Part shown: positions 21,137 through 34,036 of the stretch, piece after piece | Position numbering within the stretch: position 1 is the stretch's first letter | Layout of the letters: every line of letters begins with the position of its first letter | NCBI GenBank assembly: GCA_030789695.1 | Contig: CM061139.1 | Span: 9,191,878 to 9,255,877 of the forward strand | Length of the DNA stretch: 64,000 nt | From: Scilla litardierei | Taxonomy: Eukaryota; Streptophyta; Magnoliopsida; Asparagales; Asparagaceae | Direction of reading: 5' to 3' | Position numbers and translations under genes: made by a program | The notes under the pieces: model-generated | The model's database searches: none | What the model was told of the DNA's origin: nothing | Seen by the model: the letters and a program-made list of their open reading frames with translations, nothing else

Positions 21137-22706
21137 TGTTGAGTATTGGACATTTATAATGAAGTTTTGATGATGATCAACAAGTGATTAGTATTACTAA
21201 TCCATTTCATTTAAATGTTAAGATTTGATGATGTCAAGAAATTTTATAATCAGAAAGTCAACAAAGTCAAATGAAGCCAACGAGCTTAACCAAGAAGGAT
21301 TTAAGAGAAAGACTTGGAAAGTTGATATGAGAGCTCAAGGCAAGGCCAAATGCTATGAGAAGCTAGGAGATGAAGAGAAGAGAACTTAAGTGCATCAAGA
21401 AGACCAAGATGGGTATTTTGATGTAATTTTTCTTTTTCATGTCTTAGATCATTTATAGACCTTAGAATTGGAGCTACACACACATGGCTTATTAAAACTC
21501 ATTAATTGATTGCAAATATTTCAAAATAATTTTGAAATAATTTTCCAAAGTTTTAAAAGCTAACAACCCATATGTATGAAAATTAGCAGGTTACTTTTGT
21601 AAAGGAGTCGACTACTTTATATGGGAAAGAAAGTCTTGTGCTGTCTTGAAAAGAGTCGGCCGCCGTTATGAAAGTAGCCGACCGCAGTTCACACAGGAGT
21701 CGACTACTTTCACTACAACGGTCGACTACTTTGAATTAGCAGATAGACTTTCAGATTTTACGGATTTTTGTTTTATAGCCGTTGGATAGCCGTTGCATGT
21801 GTATTTTTGAGATATATTTTGAACGGTTAAATGGCTTATAAATAGGGGGAGTTGCAGAGTTTATAGGGTAATGAATGATCAATATTTTTTAGAATTTCCA
21901 AGCATTCAAAGTAATTTAAAGCTATCTCTATTTCATTTTTAAGCCAAGAGAAATTCAGTTTTCTCAAAAGCTTTTAAGCATTTATTCTTGGTATTAATGA
22001 TTTGATTTCTCTCTTGTTTTAATCTTCTATTTTAAAGAGAATCAAATCAAAAAAGAGTTTTCCTTGATTCTTGTTTTAATATTCATCTTTCAAAAAATCA
22101 AAGAGAAATTTCCTTAGCCACATTCAAGCTCCAATATTTGGTTATGGGATTCTTATGAACACTACCATCCATCTTCAAAGGAAAGGCTTGTGGTAAGTGC
22201 ATTGGTAAGTTCATTTGATAAAGATTATTATAACACTCTCCATTGTTGGAGTAGTTGAGTTTTTAATTGGAAATTTCCAGCAAGGAGCTAGGTGTGGTTG
22301 TATTGTATTGGTGGAAGACCTAGTGAGTGAGACTAGAAAAGTGTAAGCCCTCTTGATGAGGCATTGTTCTCTTGATTAAGAGAGTTGATTAGTGGAAAAT
22401 CCCAATTGGAGACTGGGGATTGGACTAGCCCGACAGAGGGTGAATCAAGATAAAATCATATGTGTTTGTGTTTGATTGTCTATGTCTATTTCTCTACATT
22501 GCTTGCATACTTGAGTTTTATATTCCGCTTTGCATCTCTCTTTTTCATTGTAAGTAATTATTTGTGTTGATTATGTGCTTGTGTAGGTAACTCTAGCAAG
22601 TCACCTAGGCTAAACTTGAGGGTATAACTTTTATTTGTGCACATTTCTTTAAAACACTAATCACCCACCCTCTAGTGTTTAGTTTGCTATCCACAGGATC
22701 CTAACA
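21137..22706 (+). mobile_element. Solo Sirevirus-type LTR in the left DT2 arm
   Basis: 1570 bp, TGTTGAGTATTGG...GATCCTAACA, flanked by CGCCT at 21132-21136 and 22707-22711. The opposite arm has the same sequence context without it. Like the SIR1 LTR it ends with a CACCCTCTAG-type block followed by GATCC. The internal part has been lost, presumably by recombination between two LTRs. Confidence 0.88.
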
Positions 22707-22711
22707 CGCCT

Positions 22712-25700
22712 TACCATGGTCGTTCCCCTTCGCAACCGCGTCCCTCGTTACCCTCCACAAGCTGCGTCATTCGTGCCCCTTTGAAACCGTTGATTTTTAA
22801 AATAAAAGTTTAGATTTTTCGTTTTAACCAAAACAAGCCGATGGGGTCTGTCATTGTATCTCTGTTTTTGTGCTGTCAATTAAAATGAATGAGGTTGTAT
22901 TCTCTATTTTGTATTCTCTGTGGTTGTGGTTGTATTATCTGTTTTTTGTGCTTTTAATTCGGTTATTTTAATGAGAATACAATTAAGATGAATGATATTT
23001 CAATTAAACATCTTGGATTCTTGTTACTTTTTAATTTCTTGTTCGGACTTATGACAAATCACATGTTTGTTACAGGTTCATAGGATAATAATTTGCAAAG
23101 TAGTATTGAAGGTATGGAAATTTTGCTTGGGGTAAGTTAGAATGCATTGATTCATACTCCTGATTTTTATGCTTGTGGGTCAAATTCAATTTCTAGACGT
23201 AAGAGATGCTGTTTTTATTTCAAACAGTGAACATTAACACATTGCATTATGGTTCATATTAGTAGCTTTTTTTGTTTTGTTCTGCTGGAATCTATTGTGT
23301 AAATAAGTAGCTTATTTATCATAGTTGAGGTTTGGTGGGATTTTGTCATGCGAGATAGAACCCTGCCATACTGAGATGAATCCGTGCATGGGTAAGAAGC
23401 AAAATTTCAATAGGTAGTTTGCCATCTGACGTATCTCAAGTTAGTTCTCGGAATGTCCATGATTTTTTTGCTTGGAATATTTTTAGAAACTTCATCATTT
23501 AAGTGATGGTTTGCATAATATTCTCACATGTTTATTATTTGTTAACATGTTACGTTTTAATGTTGTTCACTTTCTGGTGATGCTTTTTGTTAGACTTCTA
23601 TTTTGTTTCACAACTATGCATCAGTCAACCAGAATGGAGAACCATGAAACTTTCATCTAAGTTGAAAGTGGAGGTAGCTTGACATACCACATGATATTTG
23701 TACCGAATGTTGATGAATCTATGAGGCCATGCATAGAAATGCATTTTAAGGCATTAAAAGATTCAGAAGAATTTTATAGGAGATATGCAAGGTTTGGATT
23801 CGTTCAAGTTTAACGAAATATTCAAGCAAGAATGACTTGGTAAGTAAAATATATGTATGTTGTAAAGAAGGAGAATCAAATGATAAATCAAGTGAAATAA
23901 GATGCGGTACAATGCAGACCAATTGTACTGCTTTGATTAAATTGAAACGTGACAAGATGAAGGGTGTATGGGTTGTTCAAAGATTAATCGAAGAACATAA
24001 TCATAGAGAGATTACACCACGAAGAAGACATCTATTACAAGGAAATCGGGATGTAAGCAAGGCAAAAGAGAAATTGGTTAAAGAAATGAAGGAAGTAAAC
24101 ATTTCAACCAATAAGATAATGACTTTATTCGAGAATGAGAGTGGAGGCTATATCAGGGTGGGATGCACTGAAACAGATATTAGAAATTTTGGGATATATT
24201 TAAGAGAGGAAATCAGAGGTCAGGGTGTAGAGATGTTGCTCGATTATTTTAAATGGCATCAAGAGAAAGATGCTTCTTTTTATTACACATACAAAACAAA
24301 TGAAGAAGGAACACTAGAATATTGCTTCTGGGTAGATGGTATTACAAGGATGAATTACACGTGTTTTGGGAATGTGATTACTTTTGGCATCACTCAAAAT
24401 ACGAATCAATATGGTTTGTTGTTTGCACCTTTTATTGGAGTGAATCACCATTGGCACACACTATTTTTATGTTGTGGCCTTCTACTAAACGAGTCAACTA
24501 AGTCATTTGTTTGGTTGTTTCAAAATTGGTTAGACATAATGGGCCATGCGCCTTCAGCGATGATCACTGATGAAGATTGTGGTATAAATGCTGCACGTTC
24601 TCAGGTATTTTCGAACACTCATCATTGTTATTGCATTTGGCACATCTCAGATAAGGTTTTAGATAAGTCAGGTGCTTGGGCATTTAAGAAGGAATTCATG
24701 TGACCTTCCAAACATAATATTTGGAACAAGAATGATTTACATATTTTGATAAGAATTGGAAAGCGATTATTACGCAAAATAACCTTATCGAGAATAAGTG
24801 GTTGGACTTATATGACATGCATACAAAGTGGGTACCTGTGTATTTAAAGCAAACCTTTTGAACCGGAATGTCTAGGAGCCAGAGAAGAGGGTATGACTTC
24901 TTTTCTCAAAACAAATTCGGTGTAAAAACATTCACTACATGACTTTGTTATTGTTTTTGACAGAGTTTTAGCAAGACAAAGAAGAATAATTAAAACCAGA
25001 TCAAAGTACATTGGAGAAAAATCCTCAAATGAAAACCTTATGGGGAATGGAGAAGTACATGGCGGGAATTTATACCAAAGAAATATTTACGTATTTCAGG
25101 AGGAGTTAGCTGTAAGTTTGGTTTTTAATGTTATTCTAATCAAATATGATATAAATGAGACATTATTACAAAGTATGTGAATGTGGTAAAGGACAAGGTA
25201 AGAGAGATTTTACATATTCCAAATTCAATAGGAAAGCAAGTTGTAATTGTCTACTGTTTGAATTTAAGTGAATACCATGCAAGCACCTTTTGTCATACTT
25301 GAAAAACATGGACATTAGTGATGTGCCAGCAGAATATATTTTGAAAAGATGGACTCAAGATGTTAAGAAAGGACTTAATATTGATAGTTATGGTAAAATA
25401 TTTGAAGATGCTGTTGGATCCAAAATTTTAACTCGAACTTCCTTGAGTTGACGCATTTGACTAAAAGACTAGTGGATGAATGAACATGTTTAGATGATAT
25501 CTTTACATTGGTTGCAAAAAGAATGAATGAAACTCTTGAGGAGGTAAAAGTTCTTAAGTCTAATGGGCTGTAGAAGTTGAACAAAATGAATGCAAGACAT
25601 GAAAAAGGAAAAAAATTAACGCAATGAGCGTGTTAGAACCTAAACAAGCTCAAACAAAAGGGAAACATGGAGGAAAACGGCTGAAAGTAGCAATAGAGAA

Positions 25701-25920
25701 TCCAAAGTCCAGGAATATGAGGTGCAACTGGGGTGGAAAGCGTGGACAAAAGCATGAGCTTCAAAATTGCCCATATTGAAAAAAGGTAACGTTTTTGCAT
25801 TTTTACTATATTTTTATCTTATTTCTTGTCATTTAACATATTTAATTTGTCTTATACTGCATATGATTTTAGTGTTTCTTCAATAAATCAATCAACTGAC
25901 ATGTTGACTGAAGAATCTTT
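22712..25920 (+). repeat. DT2 left inverted arm, inner part
   Basis: Aligns in reverse complement with 26075-29053 throughout, including the transposase and an upstream segment with TCCATGAATG-like words. The outer part of the arm is 20800-21131, matching 40563-41120. Confidence 0.85.
23721..25780 (+). pseudogene. FAR1-type MULE transposase, left arm copy
   Basis: Mutator-like transposase of the FAR1/FHY3-related branch. It begins with a FAR1 DNA-binding segment, ALKDSEEFYRRYARFGF, which stops after a few dozen codons; the next open piece (23837-24703) carries the MULE catalytic domain with FAPFIGVNHHWHTLFL, AMITDEDCGINAA and HCYCIWHI. A degenerate SWIM finger (CxCx10CxH region near 25235-25285) and a knuckle-like CNWGGKRGQKHELQNC end the product. 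Several stops and shifts lie after 24700. About four fifths of residues in the catalytic segment match the right-arm copy by eye. Confidence 0.88.
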
Positions 25921-26075
25921 AAGGAATTTTGATGAAGAAAATGATGATGATAGGGAACACTTAGAACAATCATTGGATAATTGAAATAGGTGACATGTGA
26001 ATCTGATAAAGAAAATGATGATGATATGAAATACTCGGAACAATCATTGGATAATTGACATAGGTAACATTTCAG
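25920..26075. other. Centre of the DT2 palindrome
   Basis: A short asymmetric spacer containing a direct duplication: a block with GAAAATGATGATGAT and CAATCATTGGATAATTGA occurs at about 25938-25986 and 25998-26060. It separates two tail-to-tail transposase copies. Confidence 0.6.
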
Positions 26076-29053
26076 TTGATTGGTGTATTGAAGAAGCACC
26101 AGAATCATATGCAGTATAATACAAATTAAATATGTCAAATGACAATAAATAAGATGAAAATAAAGCAAAAATGCAAAAAATTACCTTAATTTTCTATATG
26201 GGCAATTTTGAAGGTCATGCTTTTGTCTACGCTTTCCACACCCGTTGGACATCCTATTCCTGGACTTTGGATTCTCTCTTGTTGCTTTCAGCCGTTTCAT
26301 CTCTATTTCCCTTTTGTTTGAGCTTGTTTAGGTTTCTAACACGCTCACTGCGTTAATTTTTTCATTTTTCATGTCTTGCATTTATTTTGTTCTACCAGGC
26401 CATTAGACTTAAGATTTTTTTACCTCCTCAAGCGTTTCATACATTCTTTTTTCAACCAATTTAAAGATCTCACCTAAACTTGTTCCTTCATTCACCATTC
26501 TTTTAGCCAAATGCGTCAACTCCAGGAAGTTCGAGCTAAAATTTTTAGGGCCAGTATCATCTTCAAATATTTTGCCGTGACTATCAATGTTAAGTCCTTT
26601 CTTAACATCTTGAGTCCATCTTTTCAAAATATACGCTGCTGGCACTTCCCCTAAAGTCCATGTTTTTTAAGTATGCCAAAAGGTGCTTGCATGGAATTTC
26701 TTTAAATTTAAACAGTAGACAACCACAACTTGCTTTCCTATTGGATTTGGAATATATAATATCTCTCTTACCTTGCACTTTACCACATTCGCCTATTTTG
26801 TAGAATGTCTCATTTATATCATTTTTGATTAGAATAACATTATAAACCAAACTTGCAGCTAACTTCTGAAATAAGTAAAATATTTCTTTGGTATAAATTC
26901 CCGTTACGTACTTCTCCATTGCCCATAAGGTTCTCATTTTTGACTTTTCTCCAATGTACTATGGTCTGCTTTTAATTCTTCTTCTCTGTTTTGCTAAAGC
27001 TTCTGTCAAAACAATAACAAACTTATGTAAGGAATGTTTTCTCACCGAATTTATTTTGAGAAAAGAATTCATACACTTCTCTGGCTGCTAGACATTCCGA
27101 CCCAAAAGGTTTGCTTTAAATATGCAGGCATCCACTTTTCACGCATGTCATATAAGTTCAACAACTATTTATTCTCGATAAGATTATTTTGCGTAATAAT
27201 CTCCTTCCAATTCTTATAAAAAATATCTGGATCATTTGTGTTCCAAATATTATGTTTAAAGGTTCCATGTATTCCTTCTTAAATGTCGGAAGCACTTAAC
27301 TTATGTGAAGCCTTATTTAAGATGTGCCAAATGCAATCACGTTGATGAGTGTTTGGAAATACATGAGAACGTGCAGCATTTATACCACGATCTTGATTAG
27401 TGATCATCGCTGAAGGTGCATGGTCTATTATGTCTAACCAATTTTGAAACAACCAAACAAATGACTTAGTTGACTCGTCTGGTAGAAGGCCACAACCTAA
27501 CAATCTTGTGTGCCAATGGTAATTTACTCCAATAAAAGGTGCAAATAACAAACCATATTGATACGTATTTTGAGTGGTGTCAAAAGTTATCACATTCCCA
27601 AAACACTTATAATTCATCCTTATAATACCATCTACACAGAAGCAATATTCTAGTCTTCCTTCTTCATCTTTTTTGTATGTGTAATAAAACTCTTGATGCA
27701 ATTTAAAATAATCGAGCATCTCTACATCATGACCTCTGATTTTCTTTTTTAATTCCCTCTCAAAATTTCTAATATCTGTTTAAGTGTTTCCCATTGAAAT
27801 GTTTACTTCATTTCTGTAACCACTTTCTTTTTTGCCTAGCTTACATCCTGATTTACTCATAATAGATGCCTTTATCGTGGTGTAATTACTTTATGATTAT
27901 GTTCTTCGATTAATTTTTGAACAAGCTATACACCTTTCATCTTGTCACGTTTCAATTTAATCATAGCACTGCAATAGGTCCATATTGTACCACATCTTTT
28001 TATTTCACTTGATTTATGATTTGATTCTCCTTCTTTACAACATAAATATATTTTATTTACCAAGTCTTTCTTGCTTGAATATTTCGTTAAACTTGAACGA
28101 ACATCGAAACCTCCAAACCTTGCATCTCCTATAAAATTCTTTAACATCTTTTAATGCCTCAAAATGCATTCCTATGCATGGCCTCATAGATCATCAACAT
28201 TTAACACAAATATCATTTGTTGTATCAAGCTACCTCCACTTTCAACTTGCATGAAAGTGTCACGATCCTCCATTCCGGTTGACTGATGCGTAGTTGTGAA
28301 ACGAAATAGAAGTCTTAACAAAAAACACCACCTGAAAGTGAACATATAAAACGTAACATATTAACAAATACTGAACATGATTGCCATTGTATTAAATTGA
28401 ATAAAAAAAACAGAAAATAGCTATTAAATAAATATAAAAAGTAGTTACAATATAAAGAACATGAGAATGTTATGCAAACCATCCCTCAGAATGATAGTTT
28501 CTGAAAATATTCCAAGCAAAAAAAATCATGGACATTCTTAGAATTAACTTGAGAATCAAACTACCTCATGAAATTTTGCTTCTTACTAATGCATGGATTC
28601 ATCTTAGTATGGCAGGGTCCTATTTGGCATGATAAAATCCCACCACGCCTTAACTATGATACATAAGCTACTATTTTGCACAATAGATTTCGGCAGAACA
28701 AAACAAAACAAAAGTTACTGATATGAACCATGATGCAATGTGGTACTGTTCAATGTTTGAAATAAAAACATCATCTCTTACATCTGGAAGAAATTGAATT
28801 TGACCCACAAGCATAATCAATGTATTCTAACTTAAGACAAGCAAAATTTCCATGCCTTCAATAATTTTCAAATTGGTACCCTTTGAACCTGACATAGATA
28901 TTTGATTTATCATAAATTCGGACAAGGAATTAAAAAGTAACAAGAATTCAAGATATTTAATTGAAAGATCCTTCATCTCAATTGTATTCCCATTAAAATA
29001 ACCAAATTGAAAGCACAAAAAACAGAGAATACAACCACAACCATAGAGAATAC
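26075..29053 (-). repeat. DT2 right inverted arm, inner part
   Basis: Reverse-complement copy of the left arm. It is cut at 29053 by GYA; the remainder of the arm resumes at 40563. Confidence 0.85.
26210..28187 (-). pseudogene. FAR1-type MULE transposase, right arm copy
   Basis: Mirror copy of the left-arm gene. The start ATG at 28187 leads into the FAR1 segment. The catalytic piece 27279-27719 contains FAPFIGVNYHWHTRLL and AMITNQDRGINAARS. The SWIM finger is better kept than in the other copy: CGCLLFKFKEIPCKHLL in the piece 26602-26937. A knuckle-like CGKRRQKHDLQNC lies near 26218-26260. Stops and shifts break it into at least five pieces, so neither arm can supply transposase. Confidence 0.88.
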
Positions 29054-29428
29054 TGTTGCGGCTAAGGTTTTAGAGAGATAAGAATAGGATTTTTATATGT
29101 GGAATAAGGAAAAAGATGAGAATAAATTTTATTGGAATAATTCTGGAATTAAAGGATAACTAGACCCAATTCGAGAAGAGGCCTTTGTCCTAACTTTCGA
29201 TTCGAGATGGAAGTTTAAGATCTCTTGGCAAGGGTCGTGGACATCTTTAGCAATAGTTTTCACAAGAATAATCAAGCATAACCCCTCCTAATCGGTCTTA
29301 GGCTAATTAAAAGGAAAAATTACAGATTTGGTCTTTTTACAAAACCCCCCCAAAAGTTCAGAATTTACGAAATAGCCCTTGAATTTACCGAACGCCCGCG
29401 CCTCCTCCTATAGGTGATGATCGCATTA
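29054..29428 (-). repeat. GYA 3' LTR
   Basis: 375 bp; on the minus strand it begins TAATGCGATC and ends CCGCAACA. The first dinucleotide is TA, not TG, also in the 5' copy. Confidence 0.9.
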
Positions 29429-29429
29429 T

Positions 29430-30613
29430 TACTCCCTGCTAAGAGAGCCACATTGTCCTCAAGGTGAAAGTCTGTACTCTGTCGCTCGATCACCTCGCTC
29501 GATTCCCATGTAGCGTCGTAGTCTCGTAGTCCTCGCCATCTGATAAGCACCTTCGGGGTCTCTGATGCGCCCTGACGAACCCCTTTGACTTCTTGTGGCT
29601 CCTACAAATACCTCCATGTCGTCGGTCAAGGTGGGTGGAATAGTATGTAAAAGAGTGTGGTCTCCAATAGCGCGCTGTAGCTGTGATACGTTAACACTGG
29701 ATGGATGGTGGATGTCGTCGGTAAACTCAGGCGGTATGTGACATTCCCAATCTTTGCTACAATCTCAAATGGCCTATAATAACGGGCTGCCATCTTCTCA
29801 TTGCTCCGATGTGCCAAAAGTCTGCTGTCTATATGGCCTCAGCTTAAAGTAAACCTTGTCCCCCACCTCGAATTGCACATCTCTCCTATGCTCATCTGCA
29901 TTAGCCTTCATGATTTGCTGTGCACGTAGCAAGTGCCTCTTCAACTCCTCTAGCACTTGTCCCGCTCCTCCAAGTACTCCACCTATGACACTAGAGTCGA
30001 TCTGCAGCTGTAATGGATCAAATGTGGTGGGTCTCATTCGTAGAGGACGGGAAACGGTGTGCACCGCGTCGTCGAGTGGTAGTAAGTGTTGTACCAACAT
30101 TTCGCACATGCCAACCACTTAAACCACTTGGCCCACTGCTTCGGCGATTCTGAGGCAAAATAGCGCAAGTATGTTGCTATGCTCATATTCACCACTTTTG
30201 TCGGCAGTTGGTCTGCGGGTGGTATGCAGTGCTCATCTTCAACGTCGTCCCATGTACCTTAAATAGCTCCTTCCAAAAGCTGCTCGTGAAGACGGTCTCT
30301 ATCAGAGTCAATCGACGCTGGAAACCATGTAGGCAGACTACCTCCTTCATGAATGCAGCTGCCACCGTCATCGCCGTATAGGGATGCCGATGGGGAATGA
30401 AATGAGCATATTTGCTGAGGCGGTTCACCACAACAAATATGACAAAAAACCCTCAGACAGTGGTAGCCCCTCAATGAAATCAATGTTGATCTCCCATACC
30501 ATCTCCAGCTGGGCTAGTGGTGGTAGTAATTCCGCCGGGACCATAGTCACGTATTTGTGACGCTGACAGATGTCACACTCCGTCACCATCCTAGCAATAT
30601 CCCTCTTCATCAC
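29430..30613 (-). pseudogene. pol: GYA integrase and chromodomain, broken
   Basis: Pieces in the expected order: the zinc-binding end and core start MVTECDICQRHK (30425-30613), the core with MVNRLSKYAHFIPHRHPY (30189-30431), the C-terminal region (29626-30118) with a [13 protein letters not shown] motif, and a chromodomain tail with LIRWRGLRDYDATWESSEVI (29430-29550). The integrase core shows lost or altered residues, for example the usual SDRD segment reads IETV. Chromodomains in this position can direct integration to heterochromatin in relatives. The reading frame ran into the LTR, as in related elements. Confidence 0.85.
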
Positions 30614-30641
30614 AGGCCACTAAAGCTCCCTCGCCATCCTC

Positions 30642-31938
30642 CTATAAGTCTGTTGGACTCCCGAATGTCCTTCCACTGAACTGCCGTGTAACTCCTGAAA
30701 AATCATAGGAATGTGTGAAGAAGTTAATGGTAGCACCAATCGTCAATGGTACAACGAAGTTTCCCCCCCTCAAGGTATAACCAAGGTGATCTGTCGATCC
30801 CTGCTGCAACGCCTCTCGTATCTGTGTCAACCCTTCGTCAGCATCAATCTCCCTCCCTAGGGGCTACCAGTTAAGCAGGACTGGCACTGAAATAGCTGCC
30901 ACCTTCACCATCTCCTCTCCGTGGGATAAAGCGTCCACCTCCTTGTTCTCCAAGCTTGGCATATACTGAATCTCGAACGTGTAATTCACCAGCTTGGAGA
31001 GCCACTTCTGATGCTCCGCTGTGACCTTACACTGCTCCAATAGATACTTCAAGCTTCTCTGTTCGGTCTGTATTATAAACCGCTTGCCCAGTAGACAGGG
31101 TCACCACTTCTGTATGGAGAGCACTATCGCCATCAACTCCCGCTCGTACACTGACTTCAGCTGTGCTCATGCTGATAGGACCTGACTGAAATATGCCACT
31201 GGGCGCTGATTCTGCATCAGCACTGCCCCAAACCATACACTGAAGCATCTGTCTCTACGAAAGACCGACTGAAATCCGACAATGCAAGCACTAGCACTGT
31301 AGTAATCGCCTGCTTCAAGACCTCAAATGCACTGGTCGCCTCATCCTCCACCGGAAGTTGTCATTCTTTAGCTGCTCCGTCAAAGGCCACGCTATTGTGA
31401 TATACCACTGAACAAACTTCAGTTAATACACTGTCAGGCCCAAGAACCCACGCACGGCTCACAATGTCGTAGGGCGGGGCCAGTCCAACATAGCAGTCCT
31501 ATTTGTTGCCACCTCTCTGCAGACACTACGTGTCCCAAATACTCCACCTGAGGCTGCCCGAAGAGGCACTTCTTCTTGTTGGCAAATAACTTGTGCTCCT
31601 GCAACTCCTACAACACTGCTTGCTAGTGCCCTACATGCTCCTCCATGGTGTGCCAATAAATCACCATGTCATCAAAAATACAAGCACAAACGTCCGCAAG
31701 TAGGGGCGAAAGATCTTGTTCATTAGGGCCTGAAACGTCGCTGAGGCATTCGTCAGACCAAAAGTAGTTAACGCAGAAATGTCAGTTGCCATCCTTCTTC
31801 TTCGCTAACAGGACCGGGATCAAAAATGGACTCATACTTGGCTGGATCATGCCTGCCTGCAACATCTCCCCTACCATCCTCTCAATCTCATCCTTCTGCA
31901 CCTGAGAATACCTATAAGGGCACACGCTAATAGGAGAC
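30642..31938 (-). pseudogene. pol: GYA RNase H and C-terminal reverse transcriptase, broken
   Basis: 30864-31052 carries the end of RNase H with HQKWLSKLVNYTFEIQYMP and the following segment leading to integrase. Further up, the reverse transcriptase includes a [15 protein letters not shown] segment near 31715-31775 and a catalytic FDD near 31665. The N-terminal half of the domain lies beyond GYB, at 37808 onwards. Frames change repeatedly. Confidence 0.8.
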
Positions 31939-32281
31939 TGATGGGCTCATTACGTATTCGAGGCGGCGCACCAAAGGAGGAGTCGGCTCAACCACTTGAT
32001 TCAGGGACGTGTTTGCACCCTCATTAATTGATTTCTATTGTTTTATTAGAAATAAGGGCAAACTTGTAATTTGTGTATTTTCGCAATTGGGTATAATAGG
32101 GGGTGCGGCGGCCGGCCCTAGGGCATGCCAATTTTGAGATTTGAGTCGTCATCTTAGGAAAGAGTGCAGACGTCCTCTTAACGGCGTTTTGGGAGGGTGG
32201 TTGCCCCAGAATTGTAACCAAAGTTATCATTTTTATCATGTTTTCTCCAATAAAAGTTCAGATTTGCTTTCGAACCTATCA
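31939..32281 (+). repeat. GYB 5' LTR
   Basis: 343 bp, TGATGGGCTCATTACG...CGAACCTATCA. Confidence 0.95.
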
Positions 32282-32284
32282 ATT

Positions 32285-32296
32285 TGGTATCAGAGC
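32285..32296 (+). promoter_or_regulatory. GYB primer-binding site
   Basis: TGGTATCAGAGC, the perfect initiator-tRNA-Met site, three bases after the LTR. Confidence 0.93.
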
Positions 32297-32304
32297 GTTT
32301 GATC

Positions 32305-33290
32305 TATGGCGGCATCAACAAGGGCTAAAGATTAGGGCGAAGCGTGAGAGGAGAAGAGCAATGGAGAGATCGTGGAGGTAAAGAGAACCCTAGCGGAGAA
32401 CAGTGAGTCGATTGCAAAGTTGGCGGCTTCTGTTAATCGGCTCGCGACTAAACAAGACAAAACTGACCAAGCCCTCGCGTAGATCATCTTCCAACTTTCG
32501 ATTCTCAATGAAAAGGTGGGGAACAATGGTGCGAACCCTAGTTCTTCAAAAAGGTCCCACCTTTGGAGAAGGAGAAGGAAAAGGTGGAGTCTTTCGATGT
32601 GGGCTTGCTCTCTGACGCCAATGAGTACTTTAGAGATGAGCCGTGGAGGGACGAAGAGGTCACGGGACCGCACCAAAGCATCGAAATTGGCCGGCCGAAC
32701 CTCCAGATGCAATCAAGGGGTCGGCCGACCCCTATCGGGGGGCGGGGGCTTCCGCCCGCCCCAGATGTTGGCCGGCAGGGCCAGCCGAACCCTGCCAGCC
32801 ATCGGCAGGGTCGGCCGACCCTGCCCGGCCCACCGGAGGGCCCGCTGGGCCTACGGCAGCCCCGACATGGTCTACTGGGGGTTTGGCAGGCCGCAGCACC
32901 CCCGGCAGCCGCCATGGGTCTTCGACGATGGTGGCGTCCCCCAACGGCCCCTTCCGAGCTTCTGCTGATTAGTCAAGGGTACGATGAGCACTTTCGGGAG
33001 CCCTGCGAATTTTCTGGACATAGGCATGGGGAAGGCTATTACTATGGGGATGGAGGTGGCAGAAATCACATTGACGATGGAGGGGGGACCTACGGGGGAG
33101 ACTTTGGAGCTGGTGAGGACTGGGAAGATTACGGGGGAGACAGAGGAGGTCCATGATGAGGCTATGGAGACCGTGGTAGAGGGCCACATGGAGGATATGA
33201 GACACATCATGAGAGGTGGCAGCATTATCACCAGCACGGACGCACAGATGGTAGGCCCTACCAGAGGCATTTTGGGGGGATGGCAGGGTA
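32305..33290 (+). pseudogene. gag: GYB gag N-terminal region: coiled coil and Gly/Pro/Arg-rich linker
   Basis: An ATG at 32307 soon meets a stop; the coiled-coil start (ESIAKLAASVNRLATKQDK) reads in another frame near 32403-32460. From 32563 the conserved GLLSDANEYF motif appears, then a low-complexity linker rich in Gly, Pro and Arg (32690-32960) with extreme GC content and GCCGGCC-type reiterations. The following stretch, 32960-33290, is Gly/acidic-rich. The same layout recurs in GYA, GYC and GYD. Confidence 0.75.
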
Positions 33291-33296
33291 AGGAAG

Positions 33297-34036
33297 TTGA
33301 AGATGCCCGTGTTCGAGGGAGGGGACCCGCATGCGTGGATTTTCAGGGTGAAGAGGTATTTCAATGCTTATCGCATGACAGAGGCACAGAAGTTGGAGGC
33401 AGCAGCCATATGTATGGAGGGGAGAGCCCTAGGCTGGTATCAGTGGAAGGAGAAGCGTCACCATTTTCGCAGTTGGGAGGAGCTTAAAGATCTCATTTTG
33501 GAGAGGTTTCGAGATCCCCACCTGGGAAACCTTCACGAGCAGTTGTTTGCGCTCAGGCAGGACGGACCAGTGAGAGAGTACATCGAGAAGTTTGAGACCT
33601 TGTTTGGGCGAGTGCACGGTATCACTGACGAGTCACTGGAGGGCACATTCATGAAGGGCCTGAAGCCTATTATTCGCTCTAGGATTCAATCGTACAAGCC
33701 AAAGTGCTGGCAGAGGTCATGGAGATGGCTCAGATGGTCGAGGACCACCAGGCTGAGGAGAGGAGAGCTAGGAGCGGGTATGGGGGACAGGTGCAGCATG
33801 GAGCTTCAACAGTTACAGGAGGGGTGAAGGCTACAGTGGGGACAGATCAGATTGGCAAGGAGAAAGCCGGCGAGAGGAGCAGCGTGCCACTAGCAGGGGG
33901 ACAGTTCAGGAGGATGTCCGACGCGGAGATGAGGGAGAACCATCAGAAGGGACTTTGCTTCAGGTGCGATGAAAGGTTCACCCCGGGCCATAGATGCGCA
34001 GGGGCGCAAATTGCAGGTATTACTGCTGGAGGATGA
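33297..34036 (+). pseudogene. gag: GYB gag capsid domain and zinc knuckle
   Basis: Retrotrans_gag domain with PHAWIFRVKRYFNAYRMTEA, ALGWYQWKE, ILERFRDPHLGNLHEQLFAL and EGTFMKGLKPIIRSRI, in one frame to about 33700. A frame change then leads to MLAEVMEMAQMVEDHQAEER and the zinc knuckle CFRCDERFTPGHRC at 33957-33998. These are the standard plant chromovirus Gag elements. The frameshift near 33704 prevents a full Gag. Confidence 0.9.

Noticed and set aside
24837..27000. Host FAR1/FHY3 transcription factor gene
   Set aside because: Two inverted, frame-broken copies within transposon ends show it is a MULE transposase remnant, not a domesticated gene.
32403..33487. Multiple overlapping frames on both strands in GYB gag as separate genes
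   Set aside because: They are shadows of the GC-rich gag linker; only the capsid frame has family motifs.
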